Positions 18,883 through 26,450 of a DNA stretch of 59,380 nt are shown here, one piece after another. Position 1 is the first letter of the stretch; each line of letters begins with the position of its first letter. The translations under genes and the position numbers were made by a program. Source of the stretch: Hespellia sp. (GTDB lineage: Bacteria > Bacillota > Clostridia > Lachnospirales > Lachnospiraceae); assembly GCA_028693555.1 (NCBI GenBank), contig JAQUVD010000024.1:1-59380 (forward strand). Reading direction: 5' to 3'. A model generated the notes under the pieces. It was given only the letters and a program-made list of their open reading frames with translations, did not search any database and had not been told where the DNA came from.

Positions 18883-20253
18883 ATGAAATATGATGTGATT
18901 ATAATTGGAGCAGGACCGGGTGGTATTTTTTCTGCCTACGAATTATTGAAAAAAAGACCGGAATTGAAAATCGCAGTATTCGAGGCTGGAAATTCACTCG
19001 AGAAGAGAAAATGTCCGATTGATGGGAAGAAGGTGAAATCCTGTATCAAATGCCCGACCTGTGCAATCATGAATGGATTTGGCGGTGCCGGTGCATTCTC
19101 CGATGGAAAATACAATATTACCAATGACTTTGGCGGTTCACTCTATCAATACATCGGGAAAGAAAAAGCGCTCGACCTGATGAAATATGTGGATGAGATT
19201 AACATGTCCCATGGCGGAGAGGGAACGAAGATGTATTCGACCTCCGGAAGTGAATTCAAAAAGATTTGCATGCAGAATAAGCTCAATCTCTTAGATGCAT
19301 CGGTTCGTCATCTGGGAACGGATATCAATTATGTCGTACTCGAGAATCTATTTGCAGAATTAAAAGACAAAGCAACATTTTATTTCAACACACCAATTGA
19401 GAAAATCGAGGCGCTCGAAGATGGTTACCGCGTCTTTTATGGCAAGGAATCTGCGGATAGTAAAAAGTGTATTGTGTCGGTGGGCAGAAGTGGAAGCAAA
19501 TGGATGGAGACGGTCTGTGATGATCTGGGAATTCCGACCCGTTCCAACCGTGTAGATCTTGGCGTGCGTGTAGAGCTGCCGGCAGTCATTTTCTCACATT
19601 TGACAGACAAGCTGTATGAGAGTAAAATCGTGTACCGCACAGAAAAATTCGAGGATGCAGTCCGCACCTTCTGCATGAATCCAAATGGAATCGTGGTAAA
19701 TGAAAATACAAATGGAATTGTAACGGTAAATGGGCACAGCTTTGAGGATCCGGCGAGAAAGACAGACAATACGAACTTTGCACTCCTTGTCGCAAAGCAT
19801 TTTTCAGAACCATTCAAAGACAGCAATGAATATGGTGAGAGTATTGCCAGACTGTCCAACATGCTCGGTGGAGGTGTAATCGTACAGCGTTTCGGGGATC
19901 TGGAACGCGGACGAAGAAGCACGGAAAAGCGAATCCTGGAAGGAACCGTTGTGCCGACACTCGATGCAACACCGGGGGATTTAAGTCTGGTACTGCCAAA
20001 ACGTATTTTAGATGGAATTATCGAAATGCTTCATGCACTCGATAAAATTGCACCGGGAACTGCAAATGATGACACATTGCTTTACGGTGTGGAAGTGAAA
20101 TTCTACAATATGGAAGTTGAACTTGATAATTGTCTGGAGACAACGTACAAAGGCCTTTATGTGATCGGTGATGGAAGTGGCGTGACACATTCATTGTCGC
20201 ATGCATCGGCGAGTGGGGTATATGTAGCAGATGAGATATTAGAGACATTATAA
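18883..20253 (+). CDS. COG2509-type FAD-dependent dehydrogenase
   Basis: About 456 residues from the ATG at 18883; an in-frame TTG at 18868 is less likely. The N-terminus YDVIIIGAGPGGIFSAYEL is a Rossmann FAD-binding motif. A cysteine-rich stretch (KSCIKCPTCAIM) and GFGGAGAFSDGKYN follow, and the C-terminal GLYVIGDGSGVTHSLSHA closes the FAD site. This is the uncharacterised FAD-dependent dehydrogenase family COG2509. The substrate is unknown. It lies between a secreted protein and a magnesium transporter with no obvious pathway link. Confidence 0.88.
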   Translation: MKYDVIIIGAGPGGIFSAYELLKKRPELKIAVFEAGNSLEKRKCPIDGKKVKSCIKCPTCAIMNGFGGAGAFSDGKYNITNDFGGSLYQYIGKEKALDLMKYVDEINMSHGGEGTKMYSTSGSEFKKICMQNKLNLLDASVRHLGTDINYVVLENLFAELKDKATFYFNTPIEKIEALEDGYRVFYGKESADSKKCIVSVGRSGSKWMETVCDDLGIPTRSNRVDLGVRVELPAVIFSHLTDKLYESKIVYRTEKFEDAVRTFCMNPNGIVVNENTNGIVTVNGHSFEDPARKTDNTNFALLVAKHFSEPFKDSNEYGESIARLSNMLGGGVIVQRFGDLERGRRSTEKRILEGTVVPTLDATPGDLSLVLPKRILDGIIEMLHALDKIAPGTANDDTLLYGVEVKFYNMEVELDNCLETTYKGLYVIGDGSGVTHSLSHASASGVYVADEILETL

Positions 20254-20284
20254 TTGCGCAAAATGATCTGCGAGGAGGTGCATC

Positions 20285-21682
20285 ATGGAGAACCAGAACA
20301 CGACCCAACCAAATTACGAGGAAGAATTAATACACATTATAGAGAGTGATGCGTCAGATAGCGAGATTCGTCAGCAGCTCGAAAAATACCATGAGAATGA
20401 TATTGCGGGAGCACTGGAGACTCTGACAGTAGAAGAACGAAAGAAACTATATCGAATCTTAGGAGAGGGTACAGTTTCTGAGATCTTTACGTATCTGGAG
20501 GATGTCGGGAAATATATTGACGAGTTAGAGATAGAAAATGCTGCGGACATCCTTGAGAACATGGACTCGGATGATGCGGTAGATGTACTGGAAGAAGTAG
20601 ATGATGATGTCCGTGAGCAGTTGATGGACTTAATGGACGATGAGAGCACGCAGGATATCAATCTGATTCGATCCTACGATGAAGATGAGATTGGTAGTGA
20701 GATGTCCACCAATTTTATTGAGATTAAGAAGAACCTTTCTGTAAAGCAGGCAATGAAGTCACTGATCAGCCAGGCAGAGGAGAACGATAACATTTCCAAG
20801 CTCTATGTCATTGATGACGATGGGACATTTTACGGGGCACTGGATTTGAAGGACTTGATTATCGCCCGTGAATATGATGATCTGGATGCGCTGATTAGTA
20901 CCTCTTATCCATACGTGCATGCACATGAAGCCATTGATGAATGTATCGAGCGTATCAAGGATTATGCGGAGGATTCCATTCCTATCTTAGATGATGCTGA
21001 TAAGCTGATTGGTGTTATCACCGCGCAGGACCTGATTGAAGTCGTGGATGATGAGATGGGTGACGATTACGCCAAGTTAGCCGGTTTGACGGCGGAGGAG
21101 GATCTGCACGAGACACTCTTTGAGAGTATGAAAAAGAGACTTCCGTGGCTGATCATTCTGCTATTTTTGGGAATGGTGGTATCGACGGTTGTTGGTTTGT
21201 TTGAGGAGGTCGTAGCACAGCTTGCTCTGATTGTCAGCTTTCAGTCATTAATTCTTGGTATGGCTGGAAATGTCGGAACACAGTCACTAGCTGTTACGAT
21301 TCGAGTCCTGATGGGTGAGACGTTAAAACCTGGAGAAAAAGCTTCTCTGGTGTTCAAAGAGATGCGGATTGGCTTTTCAAACGGGTTACTGCTCGGTGCA
21401 TTTGCGATGTGCATGATTGGATGCTATATTCATTTCTTGAAAGGAAAACCGCTGACCTACGCGTTTGCAGTATCCGGATGCGTCGGCGTGGCATTGATGG
21501 TTGCAATGATCATCTCCAGTATGGTCGGGACAATTGTTCCGCTGTTTTTCCACAAGATTAAGATTGACCCGGCGGTCGCGTCAGGTCCGTTGATTACAAC
21601 CGTCAATGACCTCGTGGCGGTTATTACCTATTATGGACTTGCATGGATTTTACTGATTAACGTGCTGCAGCTTGTGGCGTAA
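20285..21682 (+). CDS. mgtE: Magnesium transporter MgtE
   Basis: 465 residues with the full MgtE plan. The N-terminal helical domain is rich in acidic repeats (NAADILENMDSDDAVDVLEE). Two CBS domains follow (LYVIDDDGTFYGAL and SIPILDDADKLIGVI). A C-terminal five-helix channel contains MAGNVGTQSLAVTIR, the conserved pore/Mg2+ site region. It is an intramembrane Mg2+ channel gated by cytosolic Mg2+. GAGGAGG lies upstream of the ATG, 31 bases after the flavoprotein gene. No Mg riboswitch fits in that gap. Confidence 0.95.
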   Translation: MENQNTTQPNYEEELIHIIESDASDSEIRQQLEKYHENDIAGALETLTVEERKKLYRILGEGTVSEIFTYLEDVGKYIDELEIENAADILENMDSDDAVDVLEEVDDDVREQLMDLMDDESTQDINLIRSYDEDEIGSEMSTNFIEIKKNLSVKQAMKSLISQAEENDNISKLYVIDDDGTFYGALDLKDLIIAREYDDLDALISTSYPYVHAHEAIDECIERIKDYAEDSIPILDDADKLIGVITAQDLIEVVDDEMGDDYAKLAGLTAEEDLHETLFESMKKRLPWLIILLFLGMVVSTVVGLFEEVVAQLALIVSFQSLILGMAGNVGTQSLAVTIRVLMGETLKPGEKASLVFKEMRIGFSNGLLLGAFAMCMIGCYIHFLKGKPLTYAFAVSGCVGVALMVAMIISSMVGTIVPLFFHKIKIDPAVASGPLITTVNDLVAVITYYGLAWILLINVLQLVA

Positions 21683-21703
21683 GAGGAAAGGATTTGAGAA
21701 ATA

Positions 21704-22732
21704 ATGGAAACAGTTACTTTAGGAAATACAGGGATTACAGTAAATAAAAATGGATTTGGCGCACTTCCAATCCAGCGGATTACCACAGCAGATGCAACGC
21801 ACCTTGCAAGAAAAGCATACGAAGCGGGAATCACATTCTTTGATACGGCAAGATGGTATTCGGACAGTGAAGAAAAATTAGGGGAAGCATTTGACGGAAT
21901 TCGGCAGAACGTATATATCGCGACCAAGACAGGCGCACAGAATGGAGAAGATTTCAAGAAGGATTTGGCAACATCACTTCACAACCTGAGAACGGATTAT
22001 ATTGATCTCTATCAGTTCCACAATCCGGCGTTCGTGCCAAAGCCTGGAGATGGAACCGGACTTTATGAAGCGATGCTTGAGGCGAAAGAAGCCGGAAAGG
22101 TTCGCCATATCGGTATCACGAATCATCGCCTTGCAGTCGCAAAAGAAGCAATTGAGTCGGGTTTGTATGAGACTATCCAGTTCCCGTTCTGCTATCTTGC
22201 AGTTGATAAGGATATCGAATTGGTAGAGCTGTGTAAGAAACAGGGGATGGGATTTATTGCCATGAAGGCACTTTCCGGTGGATTGATTCACAATGCGAGA
22301 GCTGCCTATGCCTTCGAGGCACAGTTTGATCATGTGCTTCCAATCTGGGGCGTGCAGAAGGAATCGGAATTGGGTGAGTTTATTTCATTTATGAGTGAAC
22401 CGCCAGTGATGGACGATGAAATCAAAGCGATCATCGCACACGATAAAGAAGAATTATCGGGAGATTTCTGCCGCGGCTGTGGATATTGCATGCCATGTCC
22501 AGTCGGTATTGAGATTAACCAGTGTGCGCGCATGTCACTGATGCTTCGCCGTGCACCGTCCGAGGACTGGCTGACAGAGGATTGGCAGGAGAAGATGAAC
22601 AAGATTGAAGACTGTCTGGAATGCGGAAAATGTATGACAAAATGTCCGTACGAATTACATACACCGGAGCTTTTGAAGAAGAATTATGAGGATTATAAAA
22701 GCGTATTAAAAGGAGAAGTAAATGTTAGATAG
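21704..22732 (+). CDS. Aldo/keto reductase with C-terminal ferredoxin-type Fe-S domain
   Basis: 342 residues. The aldo/keto reductase barrel (GFGALPIQRI, FFDTARWYSDSEEKLGEAF with the catalytic D and Y, RHIGITNH) is followed by a C-terminal 4Fe-4S region with CRGCGYCMPCPVGI and CLECGKCMTKCPYEL, a domain fusion common in anaerobic Firmicutes. It is probably an NAD(P)H- or ferredoxin-linked carbonyl reductase; the substrate is unknown. It overlaps the next gene by 11 bases. Confidence 0.92.
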   Translation: METVTLGNTGITVNKNGFGALPIQRITTADATHLARKAYEAGITFFDTARWYSDSEEKLGEAFDGIRQNVYIATKTGAQNGEDFKKDLATSLHNLRTDYIDLYQFHNPAFVPKPGDGTGLYEAMLEAKEAGKVRHIGITNHRLAVAKEAIESGLYETIQFPFCYLAVDKDIELVELCKKQGMGFIAMKALSGGLIHNARAAYAFEAQFDHVLPIWGVQKESELGEFISFMSEPPVMDDEIKAIIAHDKEELSGDFCRGCGYCMPCPVGIEINQCARMSLMLRRAPSEDWLTEDWQEKMNKIEDCLECGKCMTKCPYELHTPELLKKNYEDYKSVLKGEVNVR

Positions 22733-23483
22733 AGCCAAATTTACAGAGACATTGGAAAGCGTAGCGGAAATTATCCGGACAGCGCCGGAGCCAATGACGG
22801 AAGAGGAAATCCTGAGCTATTTTACCGATATGGATTTGAACGAAGAGCAAAAGGGATTGGTCTTTACGTATTTAACGACGCCGCATGAAGAGGAGAAGAC
22901 TTCACCGCAGGAGAGCACCCCGCCGCAGGGAGATACCTCACCACAGGAAAATGGTGAGGAAGAAATTCAGGTATCGCCGGTTCTTCAGATGTATCTGGAT
23001 GAATTAAGTGAGCTTCCTGCCTATACAGAAGCCGAGGAGGATCAGTTCTATCGCAAGCTGGCAGCCGGAGATGCGACTGTGGTAAAGTCTCTTGCAGACT
23101 GCTGGCTTGGCAGAGTTCTCGAGATTGCGAAGAAGCACCGGGACGCCAAGGCAACACTGGAGGACCTCATACAGGAAGGAAATATGGGGCTGTTCTTAAA
23201 ACTGCAGGAGCTTCTTGGAAGCAAAAGCCAGATAGACTTCAGAAGCCTGCTTTCGGACACCATTGAGAAAAGCATGTGGGACTTCATTGTAGAAAACGGG
23301 GAAATCGAAGAAGAAGGAAATGGTGTGGTAGGAAAGATGAGCCTTGTTCAGGAAGCGAAAAAGCTTCTGGAGGAGCAGCGGGGCAGAGGTGTTACAACGC
23401 AGGAGCTTTCGGATTATACGAAGATGCCGGTAGAGGAATTGCAGGGCGTTCTTGACTTGATAGAAAAAGCAAACAGACCATAA
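22722..23483 (+). CDS. Degenerate sigma-70-like protein lacking region 4
   Basis: 253 residues. The first about 60 residues look like a small helical domain resembling sigma region 1.1. A proline/glutamate linker follows, then VLQMYLDELSELPAYTEAEE (sigma 1.2-like) and a weak region 2 (ATLEDLIQEGNMGLF) and region 3 (LVQEAKKLLEEQRGRGVTTQELSDYTKM). No region 4 helix-turn-helix follows; the protein ends soon after. It may be an RNA polymerase-binding regulator or a decayed sigma factor. Translation is coupled to the aldo/keto reductase through the overlap. Confidence 0.6.
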   Translation: MLDRAKFTETLESVAEIIRTAPEPMTEEEILSYFTDMDLNEEQKGLVFTYLTTPHEEEKTSPQESTPPQGDTSPQENGEEEIQVSPVLQMYLDELSELPAYTEAEEDQFYRKLAAGDATVVKSLADCWLGRVLEIAKKHRDAKATLEDLIQEGNMGLFLKLQELLGSKSQIDFRSLLSDTIEKSMWDFIVENGEIEEEGNGVVGKMSLVQEAKKLLEEQRGRGVTTQELSDYTKMPVEELQGVLDLIEKANRP

Positions 23484-23484
23484 G

Positions 23485-23523
23485 AAAAACGGATTGGTAT
23501 AACCACATACCAATCCGTTTTTT
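23485..23523 (+). terminator. Strong intrinsic terminator
   Basis: ACGGATTGGTAT (23489-23500) pairs perfectly with ATACCAATCCGT (23507-23518) over a six-base loop, followed by T6. It ends the operon containing the aldo/keto reductase and sigma-like genes. Confidence 0.93.
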
Positions 23524-23527
23524 ATGC

Positions 23528-23556
23528 TTGACTTTACAATGAAATAGCGTTAAGAT
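23528..23556 (+). promoter_or_regulatory. Promoter of the DUF5692 gene
   Basis: TTGACT (23528-23533), 17-base spacer, TAAGAT (23551-23556). It follows directly after the terminator and lies about 53 bases before the ATG at 23609. Confidence 0.55.
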
Positions 23557-23608
23557 TTTGACAAAGGAATGAAACTGGTATGACCAGACAAAAGAGGAGG
23601 AATGAGAT

Positions 23609-24598
23609 ATGTTATTTCAAGTTTATGGAGATGGAGCAATCTATCAATGGCTTGGCTGGATTCTCGTGTTTGCAGGTCTGATTCTTGCAAATGAGATCGC
23701 ACGCCGCACCAAAATGGGAGGAATTTTTTTCTTCTTAATCCTGCCGGCAATTTTGACCGTATATTTTATTGCAATCTATGTATGTGCAGCGATGGGTCAG
23801 GAGTGGGCACTGAACAATCCAACCTATGTACACATGACGAGCTGGTTCCACTATGCGAAGCTTTATGCAGCAACCGTGGGATGTATCGGCTTTATGGCAT
23901 TAAAGTACAAAAAAGGGATTGGAAAGACGGAGTGGTTTAAGGTATTTCCATTTGCGATTGTAGCCATTAACATCTTAATTGCTGTCGGCAGTGATTTTGA
24001 ATCAGCAATCCGCGGATTCGCTGCAGTGGACGGATGGTGGAAGTCATCAGAGAATGTCATGCTGTACGGCGGCTGGCATAATGTATTTAACGGAATTGCC
24101 GGAATATTGAACATCTTATGTATGACTGGATGGTGGGGCATCTACGCATCGAAAGATAAAAAGGATATGCTCTGGCCGGATATGACATGGGTATTTATCA
24201 TCGCATATGATATCTGGAACTTTGCTTATACATACAACTGTCTGCCAACTCATGCATGGTACTGCGGAGTAGCACTTCTGCTCGCACCAACTGTTGCCAA
24301 TGCATTGTGGAACAAGGGCGGCTGGATTCAGAACCGTGCGAATACACTTGCAATCTGGTGTATGTTCGCGCAGGTATTCCCACTGTTTCAGGATCAGGGA
24401 ATCTTCGCAGTCAAGAGTGTGCAGTACAACAATAACTTTGTACCGATTACCGTAGTCAGTGTACTTGCGCTCGTGGCAAATGTACTGGCACTGGGATACA
24501 TCATTTACCGCTCTAAGAAATATAAGAAAAATCCTTATAAGAACGAAATCTTTGCCGGAACAAAGGACTTCGAGAAGGCTCTGGCGAGAGCGGAATAA
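23609..24598 (+). CDS. DUF5692-family integral membrane protein
   Basis: 329 residues with about eight hydrophobic segments (for example LGWILVFAGLILANEIA, IFFFLILPAILTVYFIAIYV, VVSVLALVANVLALGYII). The length and motifs such as GGWHNVFNGIAGILN and WPDMTWVFIIAYDIWNFAYTYN fit the DUF5692 family. The function is unknown; it is a predicted multi-pass inner-membrane protein. It has its own promoter and GAGGAGG ribosome binding site. It is the last ordinary chromosomal gene before the capsule locus. Confidence 0.85.
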   Translation: MLFQVYGDGAIYQWLGWILVFAGLILANEIARRTKMGGIFFFLILPAILTVYFIAIYVCAAMGQEWALNNPTYVHMTSWFHYAKLYAATVGCIGFMALKYKKGIGKTEWFKVFPFAIVAINILIAVGSDFESAIRGFAAVDGWWKSSENVMLYGGWHNVFNGIAGILNILCMTGWWGIYASKDKKDMLWPDMTWVFIIAYDIWNFAYTYNCLPTHAWYCGVALLLAPTVANALWNKGGWIQNRANTLAIWCMFAQVFPLFQDQGIFAVKSVQYNNNFVPITVVSVLALVANVLALGYIIYRSKKYKKNPYKNEIFAGTKDFEKALARAE

Positions 24599-24632
24599 TC
24601 TGGAAAAAATTGGAAACATCAAGACATCCAAG

Positions 24633-24701
24633 AACCTCCATATTTCATATATAATTATCAGAAACGAAAGGATGATTAGATATGGAATATGGAGGTTTTT
24701 T
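24633..24701 (+). terminator. Terminator/attenuator overlapping the recombinase start codon
   Basis: The arms 24633-24650 and 24680-24697 pair at 17 of 18 positions, followed by T6 (24696-24701). The 29-base loop contains the recombinase Shine-Dalgarno (AAAGGATG), and the right arm contains its ATG at 24682. The structure can both end the upstream DUF5692 transcript and lock translation or transcription of the recombinase. Confidence 0.8.
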
Positions 24702-25668
24702 ATTGGAAAAGCAAGAGAGAAATGAAGCCGAGAATCGGACGATTACGAAGATGGCACAACACTGGCTTCAAAACAAAAAGATGCAGGTAAAGGAGGCAAC
24801 TTACGTAAAATATTATAATATCCTCAACAATCATATTATGGAAGAGTTCAGTGACATACAGTGCACTGCTGTTACGACAAATGTCATGGAAGCGTACATT
24901 GAACAAAAGCTGACATCGGGAAAGCGGGATGGGAGACCACTTGCAGAAAAGACGGTAAAGGATATTGTCAGCGTGCTGAAAGATATCAGCGCATTTGCGT
25001 TGCGCCATAATATAGAAATCCCGTGCAGGTTTGACTTGATTAAAATACGGGTACCAAGCAGCCAAATCAATATACTGAGTGTGAAAGACGAACAGAAAAT
25101 AAAAGCATACTTACAACAATCAGATGTGGAGTATCTGTGCGCAACCGGAATTCTTCTGAGTATGTATATGGGACTGCGTCTGGGGGAGGTCTGTGCGCTG
25201 AAAAAGCAGAATATTCTGCTCGATATTGGAGTGCTGCAGGTACGAAGCACCATGCAGCGCATTCAGGACATCAGTCCGAACCGCATCCATAAGACGAAGA
25301 TCATTATAACAGAACCGAAAAGCCGCTCGTCAATCCGGGACATTCCAATCCCGGATTTTCTTACGCAGCGCCTGAAGCACTTCCACAAGATGACGGATGA
25401 CACTTATATATTGACAGGCAGCCCTAATTATTATATTGAACCAAGAACACTCGAGAATATATTAAAAAAATATATGAGGGAATGCGGGATACAGGAAATC
25501 AATTATCATACCCTTCGGCACACATTTGCGACACGGTGTATAGAGGCTGGATTTGATGCAAAGACATTGAGTGAAATTCTGGGTCATTCCAGTGTGAATA
25601 TCACGTTAAATCGGTATGTGCATTCTTCGATGGAGCGGAAACGGAAATGTATGATGGAATTGTGCTGA
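24682..25668 (+). CDS. Tyrosine recombinase (candidate invertase of the capsule switch)
   Basis: 328 residues. The N-terminal SAM-like core-binding domain covers about 18-110. The catalytic domain has R166 (MGLRLGE), K213 (EPKS), H276 and R279 (HTLRHTFATR), H302 (LGHSS) and nucleophile Y312 (RYVHSS): the complete active site. It sits 35 bases upstream of a pair of inverted 23-bp sites, the layout of recombinase-controlled promoters such as FimB/FimE-fimS and RecV switches. A role in inverting 25703-25939 is inferred. Its start lies inside an attenuator hairpin. Confidence 0.92.
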   Translation: MEYGGFLLEKQERNEAENRTITKMAQHWLQNKKMQVKEATYVKYYNILNNHIMEEFSDIQCTAVTTNVMEAYIEQKLTSGKRDGRPLAEKTVKDIVSVLKDISAFALRHNIEIPCRFDLIKIRVPSSQINILSVKDEQKIKAYLQQSDVEYLCATGILLSMYMGLRLGEVCALKKQNILLDIGVLQVRSTMQRIQDISPNRIHKTKIIITEPKSRSSIRDIPIPDFLTQRLKHFHKMTDDTYILTGSPNYYIEPRTLENILKKYMRECGIQEINYHTLRHTFATRCIEAGFDAKTLSEILGHSSVNITLNRYVHSSMERKRKCMMELC

Positions 25669-25702
25669 ATTGTGAAAAAGAAGATAATGGGGAAAGATAA
25701 AC

Positions 25703-25725
25703 CGCAGAGTAATCTACTCTGCGAA
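25703..25725 (+). repeat. Left inverted repeat (IRL) of invertible promoter
   Basis: The 21-base core consists of 9-bp arms CGCAGAGTA and TACTCTGCG around the centre ATC, plus AA at the inner edge. It is the exact reverse complement of the site at 25917-25939. Dyad arms around a short core are the form of tyrosine-recombinase crossover sites. Confidence 0.9.
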
Positions 25726-25757
25726 AAGGTTATATAATAACTTACATAATCTACAAT

Positions 25758-25786
25758 AGTATACTAGTAATCCGGCTTATTTTCAA
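25758..25786 (-). promoter_or_regulatory. Promoter inside invertible segment, facing away from capsule genes
   Basis: On the minus strand, TTGAAA (25781-25786) and TATACT (25758-25763) are separated by exactly 17 bases. Predicted transcription starts near 25750 and runs leftward through the left repeat and antisense into the 3' end of the recombinase gene. No comparable pair faces the capsule genes: a TATAAT at 25881-25886 lacks a -35. Confidence 0.85.
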
Positions 25787-25838
25787 CCAAATATCAAATT
25801 TCGACAATTTCTTTACGGAATTTACAACTTTCAACAGG

Positions 25839-25880
25839 TCAGCAAAGGTTTTCATAGAACTTTTGCTGATTTATTTTTAT
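25839..25880 (+). terminator. Terminator inside invertible segment, facing capsule genes
   Basis: The arms 25839-25850 and 25858-25869 pair at 11 of 12 positions over a seven-base loop, followed by a T-rich tail (TTTATTTTTATT). On the opposite strand no T-run follows, so the terminator acts rightward in this orientation, blocking read-through into the capsule operon. Confidence 0.75.
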
Positions 25881-25916
25881 TATAATCCTTTTTACTACAA
25901 TTTGCCATCTACAAAA

Positions 25917-25939
25917 TTCGCAGAGTAGATTACTCTGCG
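25917..25939 (-). repeat. Right inverted repeat (IRR) of invertible promoter
   Basis: TT followed by 9-bp arms CGCAGAGTA and TACTCTGCG around GAT, an exact reverse complement of 25703-25725. In any transcript entering the capsule operon it would form a 9-bp hairpin with a three-base loop, 8 bases before the ribosome binding site. Confidence 0.9.
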
Positions 25940-25961
25940 AATTATGGAAGGAGGGTATTTC

Positions 25962-26450
25962 ATGTGGTATGCACTTCAATGTGAAAAGGGATGGGAAGAA
26001 TCCTGTCTGCAGATCTGTAAAAACCAAATAGATCCAACCGTTTTGCAAGATGCCTTTTTGCTTACGTATGAAAAGATGCGCAGATATGAAGGAAGATGGC
26101 ATATGGAAACTGAGAATCTATTTCCGGAGTGCATCATTCTAGACAGTCAGGATGAGAGCGCACTCACAAAAGAGATTGAGAAACTTCCTATAAAAAAGAA
26201 ACTCTTACGGATGTTCTCGCAAGAAGAACAGAACTTCATGCAGGAACTGTACGGTCGGAGTAAACATCTTCCGATGTCAAAAGGCATCATTCATGGTGGA
26301 GTCACCAAAGTAACAGAAGGTCCATTAATTGGAAGAGAGTCGTTATTCTGCAAGATCGATCGCCATAAGAGACTCGTGTTTTTGGTGAATCCAGATCAAG
26401 CATTTGGTAAAAATGTAAAAGCCGGACTAGAGATTGTGGAGAAAATGTAA
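25962..26450 (+). CDS. loaP: LoaP-like NusG paralogue (antiterminator), first copy
   Basis: 162 residues from the ATG at 25962, chosen over ATG 25944 because GGAAGGAGGG lies just upstream. It begins MWYALQCEKGWEESCL, an NGN-domain start as in LoaP/NusG. The C-terminal GGVTKVTEGPLIGRE and GLEIVEKM form a KOW domain. LoaP proteins are specialised elongation factors that let RNA polymerase pass terminators in long polysaccharide or antibiotic operons. It is first in the operon, right after the invertible promoter. LoaP versus another NusG subclass is a judgement from position and motifs. Confidence 0.8.
   Translation: MWYALQCEKGWEESCLQICKNQIDPTVLQDAFLLTYEKMRRYEGRWHMETENLFPECIILDSQDESALTKEIEKLPIKKKLLRMFSQEEQNFMQELYGRSKHLPMSKGIIHGGVTKVTEGPLIGRESLFCKIDRHKRLVFLVNPDQAFGKNVKAGLEIVEKM

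Larger units (their letters stand above)
25703..25939. other. Invertible promoter segment, assembled in OFF orientation
   Basis: A 237-bp segment bounded by perfect 23-bp inverted repeats lies between the recombinase gene and the first NusG-like gene. It holds a TTGAAA-17-TATACT promoter on the minus strand and an intrinsic terminator on the plus strand. As assembled, transcription leaves leftward and rightward read-through is blocked. Inversion would place the -35 at about 25856-25861 and the -10 at 25879-25884, pointing at the capsule operon with a leader of about 70 bases. The rest of the gap 25669-25961 holds no ORF. Confidence 0.85.

Noticed and set aside
19437-19922. 161-residue minus-strand ORF
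   Set aside because: It is a shadow of the COG2509 flavoprotein gene, with serine/proline/arginine-rich composition and no domain.
25881-25886. TATAAT on the plus strand within the invertible segment, facing the capsule genes
   Set aside because: No acceptable -35 lies 16-18 bases upstream and it falls at the T-rich tail of the terminator; it is unlikely to be a working promoter in this orientation.
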